A program made the translations under genes and the position numbers. 13,008 bases of DNA, taken from positions 1 to 13,008 of the forward strand of contig JAOZKQ010000029.1 of NCBI GenBank assembly GCA_029935275.1, written 5' to 3'. The notes below the pieces were generated by a model. It saw nothing but the letters and a program-made list of their open reading frames with translations, had not been told where the DNA came from and did not search any database. The DNA comes from Bacteroidales bacterium. Lineage in GTDB: Bacteria; Bacteroidota; Bacteroidia; Bacteroidales; VadinHA17. Shown here piece by piece: positions 1 through 6,498 of the stretch; position 1 is the stretch's first letter; every line of letters begins with the position of its first letter.

Positions 1-2
1 AT

Positions 3-13
3 GTCCGGAGGAC
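3..13. repeat. short GC-rich dyad at the left edge
   Basis: GTCC-GGA-GGAC is a perfect 4-bp dyad with a 3-nt loop, in an otherwise AT-rich non-coding stretch. It opens a GC-richer block of about 35 bp that stands out from the rest of 1-225. It could be the end of a dispersed repeat or of a structure extending past the window edge. A 26-codon plus-strand frame (ATG at 1, TAG at 79-81) runs through it, but nothing supports it as a gene. Confidence 0.2.
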
Positions 14-191
14 GATGGAAAGTTTTGCAGAGGGTGAAAAATTTTACATTTTTCAAACTTTTTTTAAAACTCCGTTTTTAGAGTTCTATTAAGCAAAAAT
101 TCGTGGGTAAGGGGCAAGACAAAGATAAATATGGAAAGGAAATGATGCTTAAGCTTTAAATTTAAGTAACTATTCGCCTGTTATTCAGTAC

Positions 192-219
192 ACTAATGTA
201 TTTTTGAATATACTTTAGT
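192..219. repeat. imperfect inverted repeat just downstream of uvrC
   Basis: Arms ACTAATGTAT (192-201) and ATACTTTAGT (210-219) pair over 10 bp with one mismatch around an 8-nt loop. The repeat starts 7 bp past the uvrC stop. It could be a 3'-end stabilising or terminating hairpin for the uvrC transcript. However, the stem is AT-rich and no T-run follows on the minus strand, so I do not call it an intrinsic terminator. The rest of 1-225 shows no gene. Confidence 0.3.
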
Positions 220-225
220 TTTAAA

Positions 226-2040
226 TCATCCAGCTGAGTTTTTGAAATATTCGAGTAATTTTTTTGCTTTTGCTCTGCCAATTACATTTTTAAGGTCTCC
301 TTCCTTCAAAATTTTTATTCGCTCCACACTTTTAAATTTCTTCAATAATTTTTTTACAGTTGCCTGTCCTATCCCTTCAATTTTTTCCAACTCCGAATTC
401 AGAAAGTCGCCCGACCTTTTTTGCCGATGAAAAGTAATGCCAAAACGATGTGCTTCATTTCGCATATGCTGAATCAATTTCAGGCTAACAGAATTTTTAT
501 TCAGATATAAAGGAACAGGATCCCCGGGAACAAAAATTTCCTCCAGTCTTTTAGCTAAACCAATTACCGGAATTTTTCCCCTCAGGTTTAATTTCTCCAA
601 ACTTTTAACCGCGGCATTTAATTGGCCCTTGCCCCCATCAACTACAATAAGCTGTGGTAATGACTTTTTTTCTTCAAGCAGCCTCCCATACCGACGGAGT
701 ATTATTTCTTCCATAGAAGCAAAATCATTAGCCCCTTCAACCGTTTTAATATTAAAATGTCGGTATTCTTTTGTATTTGGTCTCCCATTCATAAAAACCA
801 CGCAGGAGGCGACCGGATATTTTCCCTGAATATTGGAATTATCAAAACATTCCATGTGGTAAGGCATTTCCTTTAAGCGCAAATCCTCCTGTATTTTCTT
901 TAAAACTTCTTCATTCCGGCTTTTAGCGAGTAAATTTTGTCTTCTTTTTTGACTTTCCAATCTAAAATACCGGGCATTCCGTTCTGAGAGCTCCAGGAGT
1001 TTCTTTTTCTCTCCCCTTCGGGGAACAAACAGGCGGGTATCCGGAACCGAATATTCCAAATGAAAAGGAACCAGTGTTTCTTTTGCATCAGTTTCAAACT
1101 GTTGCCTTAATTCTACAATTGCCAATGACAGAAGATCCTCTTTGGATTCATCCAGTTTCTTTCTCAATTCAACAGAATGTGACTGAATAATTGCTCCGTT
1201 TATTACCCGTTGATAATTTACAAATGCGGCCTCTTCATCATCCACTATTGAAAATACATCCAGTCGGGAAATACGGGAACTAACAATGGTTGATTTGCTC
1301 TGGTAATTTTTTATAATTTCTATCTTTCCCTTTACATAGCCCGCTTCCTCAAACTTATAATCTGAGGCATAGTTATCCATCAGCTTCTTCAGATGTCCTA
1401 CTACATTATTCAGATTTCCTTTCAAAATCTTCCTGACATTTTGAATGGTTTCAAAATAATCCTCCTCCTCCTCCCTGCCGATACAGGCACCCAAACAATT
1501 TCCAAGATGATATTCCAGGCATACCTTGTATTTCCCCTTAGCAATATTCTGCCTACCAAGATTTAATTTACAGGTTCTTAACTTGTAAAGCTGTCTGATT
1601 AAATCCATCAGTGTCCTTACCATCACCATCGAAGTATAGGGACCAAAATACTCTGAACCGTCATTTATTTTATTCCTTGTGAAAAATACCCTGGGGAAGG
1701 ATTCTTTCTTTATACAGATCCAGGGGAAGCTCTTATCGTCTTTAAGCAGAACATTATAGCGTGGCTTATACTTTTTAATCAGGTTATTTTCAAGCAATAA
1801 TGCATCCTGCTCCGATTCAACAACTACATAATTGATATCCCGGATATGACTAACCAGGATTTTTGTTTTTCCGGTATTATTCTTATTAAAATAGGAAGAG
1901 ACCCTCTTTTTCAGATTTTTTGCCTTCCCAACATAAATGACAACATCCTTCCGGTTAAGGTAGATATAGACACCCGGATCAGAAGGTAATAAAGAAATAC
2001 TATTCTTTATTTGTTCATTAATGTCAGCGGGTTTTGACAT
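226..2040 (-). CDS. uvrC: UvrABC system protein C (excinuclease ABC subunit C)
   Basis: UvrC is the dual-incision nuclease of cytoplasmic nucleotide excision repair; it acts on DNA lesions loaded with UvrB. The 604-residue product is full length (about 600 in the family). Visible in order: an N-terminal GIY-YIG nuclease domain (about 15-95, GVYIY and YVGKAKNLKKR); four cysteines, C157, C174, C182 and C186, spaced like the iron-sulfur ligands of UvrC; a UVR segment for UvrB contact (about 215-245); an RNase H-like second nuclease with D400, D439, D468 (VVDGGKGQ) and H538; and a C-terminal helix-hairpin-helix region with EGIG at about 555. The ATG at 2040 gives MSKPADINEQ and is the natural start. 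It follows ade by 36 bp on the same strand with no clear promoter between them, so co-transcription with ade is likely. Nothing appears missing or damaged. Confidence 0.97.
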   Translation of the reverse strand: MSKPADINEQIKNSISLLPSDPGVYIYLNRKDVVIYVGKAKNLKKRVSSYFNKNNTGKTKILVSHIRDINYVVVESEQDALLLENNLIKKYKPRYNVLLKDDKSFPWICIKKESFPRVFFTRNKINDGSEYFGPYTSMVMVRTLMDLIRQLYKLRTCKLNLGRQNIAKGKYKVCLEYHLGNCLGACIGREEEEDYFETIQNVRKILKGNLNNVVGHLKKLMDNYASDYKFEEAGYVKGKIEIIKNYQSKSTIVSSRISRLDVFSIVDDEEAAFVNYQRVINGAIIQSHSVELRKKLDESKEDLLSLAIVELRQQFETDAKETLVPFHLEYSVPDTRLFVPRRGEKKKLLELSERNARYFRLESQKRRQNLLAKSRNEEVLKKIQEDLRLKEMPYHMECFDNSNIQGKYPVASCVVFMNGRPNTKEYRHFNIKTVEGANDFASMEEIILRRYGRLLEEKKSLPQLIVVDGGKGQLNAAVKSLEKLNLRGKIPVIGLAKRLEEIFVPGDPVPLYLNKNSVSLKLIQHMRNEAHRFGITFHRQKRSGDFLNSELEKIEGIGQATVKKLLKKFKSVERIKILKEGDLKNVIGRAKAKKLLEYFKNSAG

Positions 2041-2076
2041 AGTAAAATATACTCTATTCTATTAGTTTACAAGCTA

Positions 2077-3705
2077 TTATGCATACAAAGAGCACTCTTT
2101 AAAATCATTGACATTAAACAAACCCCTGTCGCTAATTTTTAGTTCGGGAATTACCAACAAAGCCATAAATGCAAGTGTCATAAAAGGTGCTTTAATTTTA
2201 GTGCACAATCCGGATGCCTTTTTGTTCAGGTAAGCATAGGCAGAAGCTACTTTCTCAGGATCATCAGCTGACATTAAGCCTGCAATCTCAAGACTAATTC
2301 CCTCTGTAACAACACCATCACTCATAGCAATTCCTCCTTTTGAATCAATCACACGCTTCAGTGCATTCAAAATATCCCTGTCATCCATTCCTATTGCAAT
2401 CAGGTTATGGCTATCGTGCGCTATACTGCTGGCAAAGGCACCCCCTTCTAATCCAAAGCCTGTGATAAAACCAACAACTGGCTTTGCAGGTTTATAGCGA
2501 TTAAGAACTACAATCTTTGCAAGATCACGGGATGCATCGCTAATCAGCTCTCCTCCCATTACTTTAGGCTTCATAATTTCTTCTGTTGTCAGCAATTCTC
2601 CATCATATGCTCTGATGACACGAATTTTAGACCCTTTATCTTCTAGCTTTAAATCGGCCAGTGTAATTTTAGCAGAATAAAAATTATTAATTACTCCCGG
2701 ATTCTCATATTTAAAAAGCACATTCCCATCTTCAAACACTTTTTCACCATTTATCCAGGTTTCCTTAACATTAAATTCTTCAGGTTTATCTATCACAATA
2801 AGATCGGCCGGATCTCCTTTCCTTAACAAACCGGTGTCCAAACCATAATGAAACTTAGGCACAATAGTAACAGCCATTAAAAGATTAAATAGATTTAAGC
2901 CCTTCTTTAAACCTGCTTTTATTAAACTATTAATGTGGCCTTTTGACAGGTCATCAGGATGCAAGTCATCGGAACAAAGCATTATTTTTCCAGGATATTT
3001 ATCAATTAAAGGAAATAAAGTTTCAAAATTCCGTGCAGCACTGCCCTCCCGTATCTGGACATACATTCCCAAAGCAATTTTTTCTTCAGCTTCTTCAAGG
3101 GAATAACATTCATGATCAGTAGAGATTCCAGCATTAATATACTTTTTTAAGGGTTCACCGGCTAATCCGGGAGCATGGCCATCTATTGGTTTTCCAAGTT
3201 TACTGGCAATATTTAATTTTTTAACAACATCTTCAGAATTATTAATTACTCCCGGAAAATTCATCATTTCCGACAAATATTTAATATCCTCTCTTTCCAG
3301 CAATTCACGCACTTCTTTTACACCCAAAACAGCACCAGAAGTTTCAAAAGGGGTAGCCGGAACACAGGATGGAGCACCGAAATAAAATTTAAAAGGAACC
3401 TTCTTCCCATCCTTAATCATATAATCCACCCCTTTTATGCCAAGCACATTTGCAATTTCATGCGGATCAGAAACTGTTGCTACAGTACCATGCTTAACTG
3501 CAAGCTGAGCAAATCGTCCGGGGGTAAGCATTGAACTTTCAATATGCACATGGGAGTCCACCAGCCCAGGTAATATATATTGGTTCGTTTTTAAATCTTC
3601 ATTTTTAATAATTTTAGAAATTTTTTTATTCTCAATATGAATTTCACCAGAAAAAATTTCCTGATTAATAACATCTACAATATTTCCATTAATTATCCTT
3701 TTCAT
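2077..3705 (-). CDS. ade: adenine deaminase (amidohydrolase superfamily)
   Basis: Predicted to hydrolyse adenine to hypoxanthine and ammonia in the cytoplasm, feeding purine salvage through hypoxanthine. The 542 residues match the shorter Ade proteins (E. coli and B. subtilis forms are somewhat longer). Metal-binding and family motifs are present: HVH (H52, H54) in GLVDSHVHIESSML, PHE (H82, E83), GHAPG (H177), DHE (H198) and CSDDLHPDDL (D246/D247). The typical C-terminal domain follows, with GFGLEGGAFASSIAHDSHN and a GLF-containing tail near the end. ATG at 3705 is the start, and a good promoter lies 59-90 bp upstream. It is followed by uvrC after 36 bp. From memory, this slot between mnmG and uvrC is held by apt (adenine phosphoribosyltransferase) in many Bacteroidales, so ade may be a replacement or an insertion here. 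Confidence 0.95.
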   Translation of the reverse strand: MKRIINGNIVDVINQEIFSGEIHIENKKISKIIKNEDLKTNQYILPGLVDSHVHIESSMLTPGRFAQLAVKHGTVATVSDPHEIANVLGIKGVDYMIKDGKKVPFKFYFGAPSCVPATPFETSGAVLGVKEVRELLEREDIKYLSEMMNFPGVINNSEDVVKKLNIASKLGKPIDGHAPGLAGEPLKKYINAGISTDHECYSLEEAEEKIALGMYVQIREGSAARNFETLFPLIDKYPGKIMLCSDDLHPDDLSKGHINSLIKAGLKKGLNLFNLLMAVTIVPKFHYGLDTGLLRKGDPADLIVIDKPEEFNVKETWINGEKVFEDGNVLFKYENPGVINNFYSAKITLADLKLEDKGSKIRVIRAYDGELLTTEEIMKPKVMGGELISDASRDLAKIVVLNRYKPAKPVVGFITGFGLEGGAFASSIAHDSHNLIAIGMDDRDILNALKRVIDSKGGIAMSDGVVTEGISLEIAGLMSADDPEKVASAYAYLNKKASGLCTKIKAPFMTLAFMALLVIPELKISDRGLFNVNDFKECSLYA

Positions 3706-3738
3706 CTGTTTATAATTTATTCTTTATTGGTCAGATGC

Positions 3739-3756
3739 TTCCGATAGTTATCGGAA
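3739..3756. repeat. 18-bp palindrome in the ade leader
   Basis: TTCCGATAGTTATCGGAA forms a perfect 8-bp stem around a 2-nt centre. It lies just downstream of the predicted ade transcription start, so it would form a hairpin in the 5' untranslated region. From memory, palindromes built on CCGATAG/CTATCGG are common between genes in Bacteroidota, so it may be a dispersed repeat rather than a dedicated regulator. Confidence 0.6.
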
Positions 3757-3759
3757 CAC

Positions 3760-3812
3760 ATGACAAAAGTATAATCATCCCAATGTGTGTCAAAAAAGAT
3801 TTTTTTTGTCAT
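3760..3812. repeat. 9-bp inverted repeat flanking the ade promoter
   Basis: ATGACAAAA (3760-3768) and TTTTGTCAT (3804-3812) are perfect inverted copies 35 bp apart. The left arm overlaps the -7 element of the predicted ade promoter and the right arm lies just upstream of its -33 element. A further A/T hairpin (CAAAAAA 3791-3797 with TTTTTTG 3802-3808) is nested inside. The arrangement could be a divided operator or the remains of a small palindromic element. The A/T-rich composition raises the chance of coincidence. Confidence 0.35.
3764..3795 (-). promoter_or_regulatory. predicted Bacteroidota-type promoter for ade
   Basis: On the minus strand, TTTTG (3795-3791) is followed after 19 nt by TACTTTTG (3771-3764). 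This fits the known Bacteroidota primary sigma pattern TTG/TTTG, 17-23 nt, TAnnTTTG. The implied start, near 3758, leaves a leader of roughly 50 nt before the ade ATG. It would drive ade and probably uvrC. Confidence 0.65.
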
Positions 3813-3818
3813 AGCCTG

Positions 3819-3835
3819 CCCCGACTTTTTCGGGG
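3819..3835. repeat. GC-rich hairpin repeat between mnmG and ade
   Basis: CCCCGA-CTTTT-TCGGGG is a 6-bp perfect stem with a 5-nt loop, standing out in an AT-rich spacer. No T-run follows the stem on the minus strand, so it is a poor intrinsic terminator for mnmG. Its look (CCCCGA...TCGGGG) resembles short dispersed palindromes seen in Bacteroidota intergenic DNA (recollection). It lies upstream of the ade promoter. Confidence 0.5.
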
Positions 3836-4008
3836 TTCGGTTCATTTATTGCTTTTATAGTTATGGGAAATCAATACTGAGAAATGCTAATTTAAGCTTT
3901 TGTCTTTCAAAACTGAAGGATTTTTGCAATTTTTAAAGAAAAACAAATCAAAAAATGCTATTCTGTCGAAAAATTGAAAATATTTCTAATTTTAATTTCC
4001 CGTTTAAA

Positions 4009-4024
4009 TGTTCCACGTGGAACA
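4009..4024. promoter_or_regulatory. parS: parS-like ParB-binding site (16-bp palindrome)
   Basis: TGTTCCACGTGGAACA is a perfect 16-bp palindrome. It agrees with the known bacterial parS consensus (TGTTNCACGTGAAACA in Bacillus; the symmetric TTCCACGTGGAA form occurs in other phyla). It touches the mnmG stop codon (4025-4027) without entering the coding frame. ParB bound at parS nucleates chromosome-segregation and SMC-loading complexes near the origin, and mnmG/gidA lies beside parAB in many bacteria. I see no second CACGTG in the window. As RNA it could also fold into a 6-bp hairpin with an ACGU loop at the mnmG 3' end, but the T-run after it is only 3 nt, so a terminator role is secondary. 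Confidence 0.75.
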
Positions 4025-5908
4025 TTATCGACCTAAGAAAACTAAAAGTACGGAAATATCTGCAGGGGAAACACCATTTATCCGACTAGCCTGACCTAAT
4101 GTCTGAGGCTTAATATTAGTAAGTTTCTGTCTCGCCTCAGTTGATAAAGACAAAATACTATTGTAATTGATCGTTGAAGGGATTACTACTTTTTCCAGGC
4201 GTTTAATTTTTTCAGCCATCAGTTTCTCTCTCTCAATATAACCAGCATACTTAATCATTATCTCGGCAGATTCTAAGACCTCCCTTTTTAATGCGCCGTA
4301 TCCATCTACTTTAGTTTTTAAAAGCGGAAGCCAAGGTAATAAGCTATTAATACTTACCTGAGGTCTTTTCAAAACTTCAATTAGTTTTACTGATTGCTTA
4401 ATGGGGGAAGTCTCTCTTTCTTTCAAATAAGGATTTATCTCACCGGGCTTAACTGACAAATTCTTAATATACTCATATAAAGAATCTCTGCATTTATACT
4501 TTCTCTGAACAAGTTCATATCGCTCTTTAGAAGCAAGGCCAATTTTGTAGGCTCTTTCCGTAAGTCTTTTATCAGCGTCATCCTGTCTTAGTAAAATTCT
4601 ATATTCCGCTCTTGAAGTAAACATACGATAAGGCTCATCCACTCCTTTTGTAACTAAATCATCAATTAAAACACCTATATAGGCCTCATCCCTGTTCAAT
4701 ACAAACTTTTCCTTTCCCTGGAGTTTTAAATGTGCATTAATTCCTGCTATAAGTCCCTGTGCCCCAGCCTCTTCATAACCTGTTGTGCCATTTACCTGGC
4801 CAGCAAAGTACAGATTTTCAACCTGTTTAGTTTCAAGAGTGTGATATAATTGAGTAGGATCAAAATAATCATATTCAATAGCATAACCTGGTCTGAATAT
4901 TTTGACATTTTCCAATCCTTTTATAGAACGTAAAGCATCATATTGAACCATTAAAGGTAAAGAAGATGCAAAACCATTTATATAATATTCAACCGTATCC
5001 TCCCCCTCGGGTTCAAGAAAAAGCTGATGTTTTTCCTTGTCTGAAAATGTAACAATTTTATCCTCAATACTAGGACAGTATCTAGGACCAACACTCTTTA
5101 TAGTACCATCAAAAAGCGGTGAATCAGGGATGCCTTTCTCCAGGATTGAATGAACCCCTAAATCAGTATGTGCAATGTAACAGCTTAACTGGTTAATTTT
5201 TTCCTTTTCATAATTCATATACGAGAAATAACCAATATCTTCATCACCTTTTTGCTCGATAAGCTTAGAAAAATCAATAGTACGCCCATCAACTCTGGCA
5301 GGAGTTCCGGTTTTCATCCTTCCTTTTCGAAAGCCACTATTTGCAACCTTATCAGAAAGTCCATCTGAAGGAGGCTCTGCAGCCCGTCCGCCCGATACCT
5401 TATTCTTTCCAACATGCATCAGGCCATTCATAAAAGTACCGCTTGTAAGAATAACGGCCTTAGCATAAAATTTCATTCCCCATTCTGTTCTTACTCCTTT
5501 AAGCTCACCTTCATTGATAATAATATCCACAACCGTATCCTGCCAAAAATCCAAAGTAGGAATACGCTCTAACTTTTCTCTCCATGCAGCTGAAAACTTC
5601 ATTCTGTCACATTGGGCCCTTGGACTCCACATAGCAGGACCTTTAGAACGATTTAGCATCCTAAACTGAATCATGCTTTCATCCGTAACAAGCCCTGAAT
5701 AACCACCTAATGCATCTATTTCTCTAACAATCTGCCCTTTAGCTACACCACCCATCGCAGGATTACAAGACATTTGAGCAATTTTTGTCATGTCCATAGT
5801 AACCAATAACACACTAGAACCAAGGTTAGCTGCTGCTGCTGCTGCTTCACTACCCGCATGTCCACCCCCAACAACTATTATATCATATTTTTGTACCTTT
5901 GATCTCAT
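4025..5908 (-). CDS. mnmG: tRNA uridine-5-carboxymethylaminomethyl modification enzyme MnmG
   Basis: MnmG (GidA) works with MnmE to install the 5-carboxymethylaminomethyl group on the wobble uridine of certain tRNAs, using FAD, NADH and methylene-tetrahydrofolate in the cytoplasm. The ATG at 5908 gives 627 residues, close to E. coli's 629. The FAD-binding Rossmann motif GGGHAG is at 14-19. CNPAMGG (48-54), the GPRYCPSIEDK segment with the conserved cysteine C278, the GYEEAGAQG motif and the helical C-terminal MnmE/tRNA-binding region ending in NGVSPADISVLLVFLGR are all present. The frame can be extended six codons to a TTG at 5926. I rejected that start because a -7-like promoter element overlaps it and family proteins begin close to the Rossmann strand. 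A pyrimidine-rich heptad tract separates it from ybeY upstream. The stop codon touches the parS-like palindrome. Confidence 0.97.
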   Translation of the reverse strand: MRSKVQKYDIIVVGGGHAGSEAAAAAANLGSSVLLVTMDMTKIAQMSCNPAMGGVAKGQIVREIDALGGYSGLVTDESMIQFRMLNRSKGPAMWSPRAQCDRMKFSAAWREKLERIPTLDFWQDTVVDIIINEGELKGVRTEWGMKFYAKAVILTSGTFMNGLMHVGKNKVSGGRAAEPPSDGLSDKVANSGFRKGRMKTGTPARVDGRTIDFSKLIEQKGDEDIGYFSYMNYEKEKINQLSCYIAHTDLGVHSILEKGIPDSPLFDGTIKSVGPRYCPSIEDKIVTFSDKEKHQLFLEPEGEDTVEYYINGFASSLPLMVQYDALRSIKGLENVKIFRPGYAIEYDYFDPTQLYHTLETKQVENLYFAGQVNGTTGYEEAGAQGLIAGINAHLKLQGKEKFVLNRDEAYIGVLIDDLVTKGVDEPYRMFTSRAEYRILLRQDDADKRLTERAYKIGLASKERYELVQRKYKCRDSLYEYIKNLSVKPGEINPYLKERETSPIKQSVKLIEVLKRPQVSINSLLPWLPLLKTKVDGYGALKREVLESAEIMIKYAGYIEREKLMAEKIKRLEKVVIPSTINYNSILSLSTEARQKLTNIKPQTLGQASRINGVSPADISVLLVFLGR

Positions 5909-5915
5909 AAGTTTA

Positions 5916-5923
5916 CAAAGATA
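5916..5923 (-). promoter_or_regulatory. -7 promoter element of mnmG
   Basis: On the minus strand TATCTTTG fits the Bacteroidota -7 element TAnnTTTG exactly. It ends 7 nt before the mnmG ATG, so a start a few bases downstream would give a leaderless or almost leaderless mRNA. No clear TTG is found at the -33 distance; the upstream DNA there is a T/C-rich run. If real, it makes mnmG independent of the ybeY transcript. Confidence 0.45.
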
Positions 5924-5972
5924 CAATAATTGAAAAAGAAAAAGGAGAGTCAGGGACCAGATAACAATAAAC

Positions 5973-6056
5973 AGGGATCAAGGAACAGTGATCAGGGATC
6001 AAGGAACAAGGAACAAGGAGGAAGGAAGAAGGAACAGGGAAGAAGGATCAGGGAAA
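5973..6056. repeat. 12-copy degenerate 7-bp tandem repeat
   Basis: Starting at 5973 the plus strand divides without gaps into twelve heptads: AGGGATC, AAGGAAC, AGTGATC, AGGGATC, AAGGAAC, AAGGAAC, AAGGAGG, AAGGAAG, AAGGAAC, AGGGAAG, AAGGATC, AGGGAAA. The consensus is about ARGGAWC. The minus strand is correspondingly pyrimidine-rich. It fills most of the spacer between ybeY and mnmG, upstream of the mnmG -7 element. Copy-number change by slippage would alter the spacer length but no protein. Confidence 0.85.
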
Positions 6057-6057
6057 G

Positions 6058-6075
6058 GTAAAATTGAACTTTTAC
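6058..6075 (-). terminator. weak hairpin after ybeY
   Basis: GTAAAA (6058-6063) and TTTTAC (6070-6075) form a perfect 6-bp stem with a 6-nt loop, 5 bp past the ybeY stop. On the minus strand it is followed by a pyrimidine-rich run (CTTTCCC...), not a true T-run. The stem is A/T-rich and weak. It could mark the end of the ATPase-ybeY transcript, but the evidence is thin. Confidence 0.25.
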
Positions 6076-6080
6076 ATTAA

Positions 6081-6497
6081 TTAATTGATTAAAGAAAGAT
6101 ACAGGTCTTCCTTTTTTCTTATTTCTAATTTCTCAGCAGCCGTAATATCGTTATAATCAAGCAAGTGGAGAATACCATGCACCATTACCCTATTGAGTTC
6201 AAGTTGGCTTGCAATATCAAATTTTAAAGCATTTTCTTTTACCCTATCAATACTTATAAAAATATCTCCGGATATTTTTTCACCTTCGGTATAGTCAAAA
6301 GTAATTACATCAGTGTAATCATTATGTTGAAGGTACTTCATATTGACCTCCAGCAAGAATTTATCATCGACAAAGATAAAATTGATATTTCCAATGATTC
6401 TACCCTCAGAACGGATAACATTGGAGAGCCATTTCTTGTATTTAAGCTTTGACTTTAAAGTGAATTTTGGATATTCTGAATGGAAGTAAACAGGCAC
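6081..6497 (-). CDS. ybeY: endoribonuclease YbeY, rRNA maturation factor
   Basis: YbeY is a cytoplasmic metal-dependent single-strand RNase needed for 16S rRNA 3'-end maturation and ribosome quality control. Family hallmarks: INFIFVDDKFLLEVN, NDYTDVITFDY, GDIFIS, and the metal-binding stretch HGILHLLDYND. In numbering from the upstream TTG, the first two histidines are H110 and H114, while the third ligand of the HGxLHLxGYDH pattern is aspartate (D120) and the usual glycine is also Asp. An Asp at the third position is, as I recall, usual in Bacteroidota YbeY. Start choice: there is no in-frame ATG near the N-terminus. GTG at 6497 gives MPVYFHSEYPKF, which aligns best with family starts and lies one base past the preceding stop. 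TTG at 6506 (three residues longer, 141 in total) overlaps the upstream gene by 8 bp and remains possible. It is probably translated together with the ATPase gene. Confidence 0.92.
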   Translation of the reverse strand: MPVYFHSEYPKFTLKSKLKYKKWLSNVIRSEGRIIGNINFIFVDDKFLLEVNMKYLQHNDYTDVITFDYTEGEKISGDIFISIDRVKENALKFDIASQLELNRVMVHGILHLLDYNDITAAEKLEIRKKEDLYLSLIN

Positions 6498-6498
6498 A

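Larger units (their letters stand above)
3706..4008. other. intergenic spacer between mnmG and ade
   Basis: A gene-free stretch in a window where most gaps are short. Its ade-proximal third holds the ade leader, promoter and nested inverted repeats listed separately. The part from about 3836 to 4008 is A/T-rich and shows no open frame, RNA gene, strong hairpin or promoter that I can support. The parS-like palindrome at 4009-4024 closes the spacer on the mnmG side. Confidence 0.6.

Noticed and set aside
1..81. 26-codon plus-strand open frame starting at the first base
   Set aside because: It is short, has no ribosome site visible in the window, ends in low-complexity A/T-rich sequence and matches no family I know. 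It may equally be the tail of something outside the window.
120..127. Minus-strand TATCTTTG, a match to the Bacteroidota -7 element, pointing out of the left edge
   Set aside because: No TTG lies at the -33 distance and the gene it would serve is not in the window. The motif is simple enough to occur by chance.
3819..3835. Possible intrinsic terminator of mnmG
   Set aside because: The hairpin is GC-rich, but on the minus strand no T-run follows and it lies almost 190 bp past the stop codon. It fits a dispersed palindrome better.
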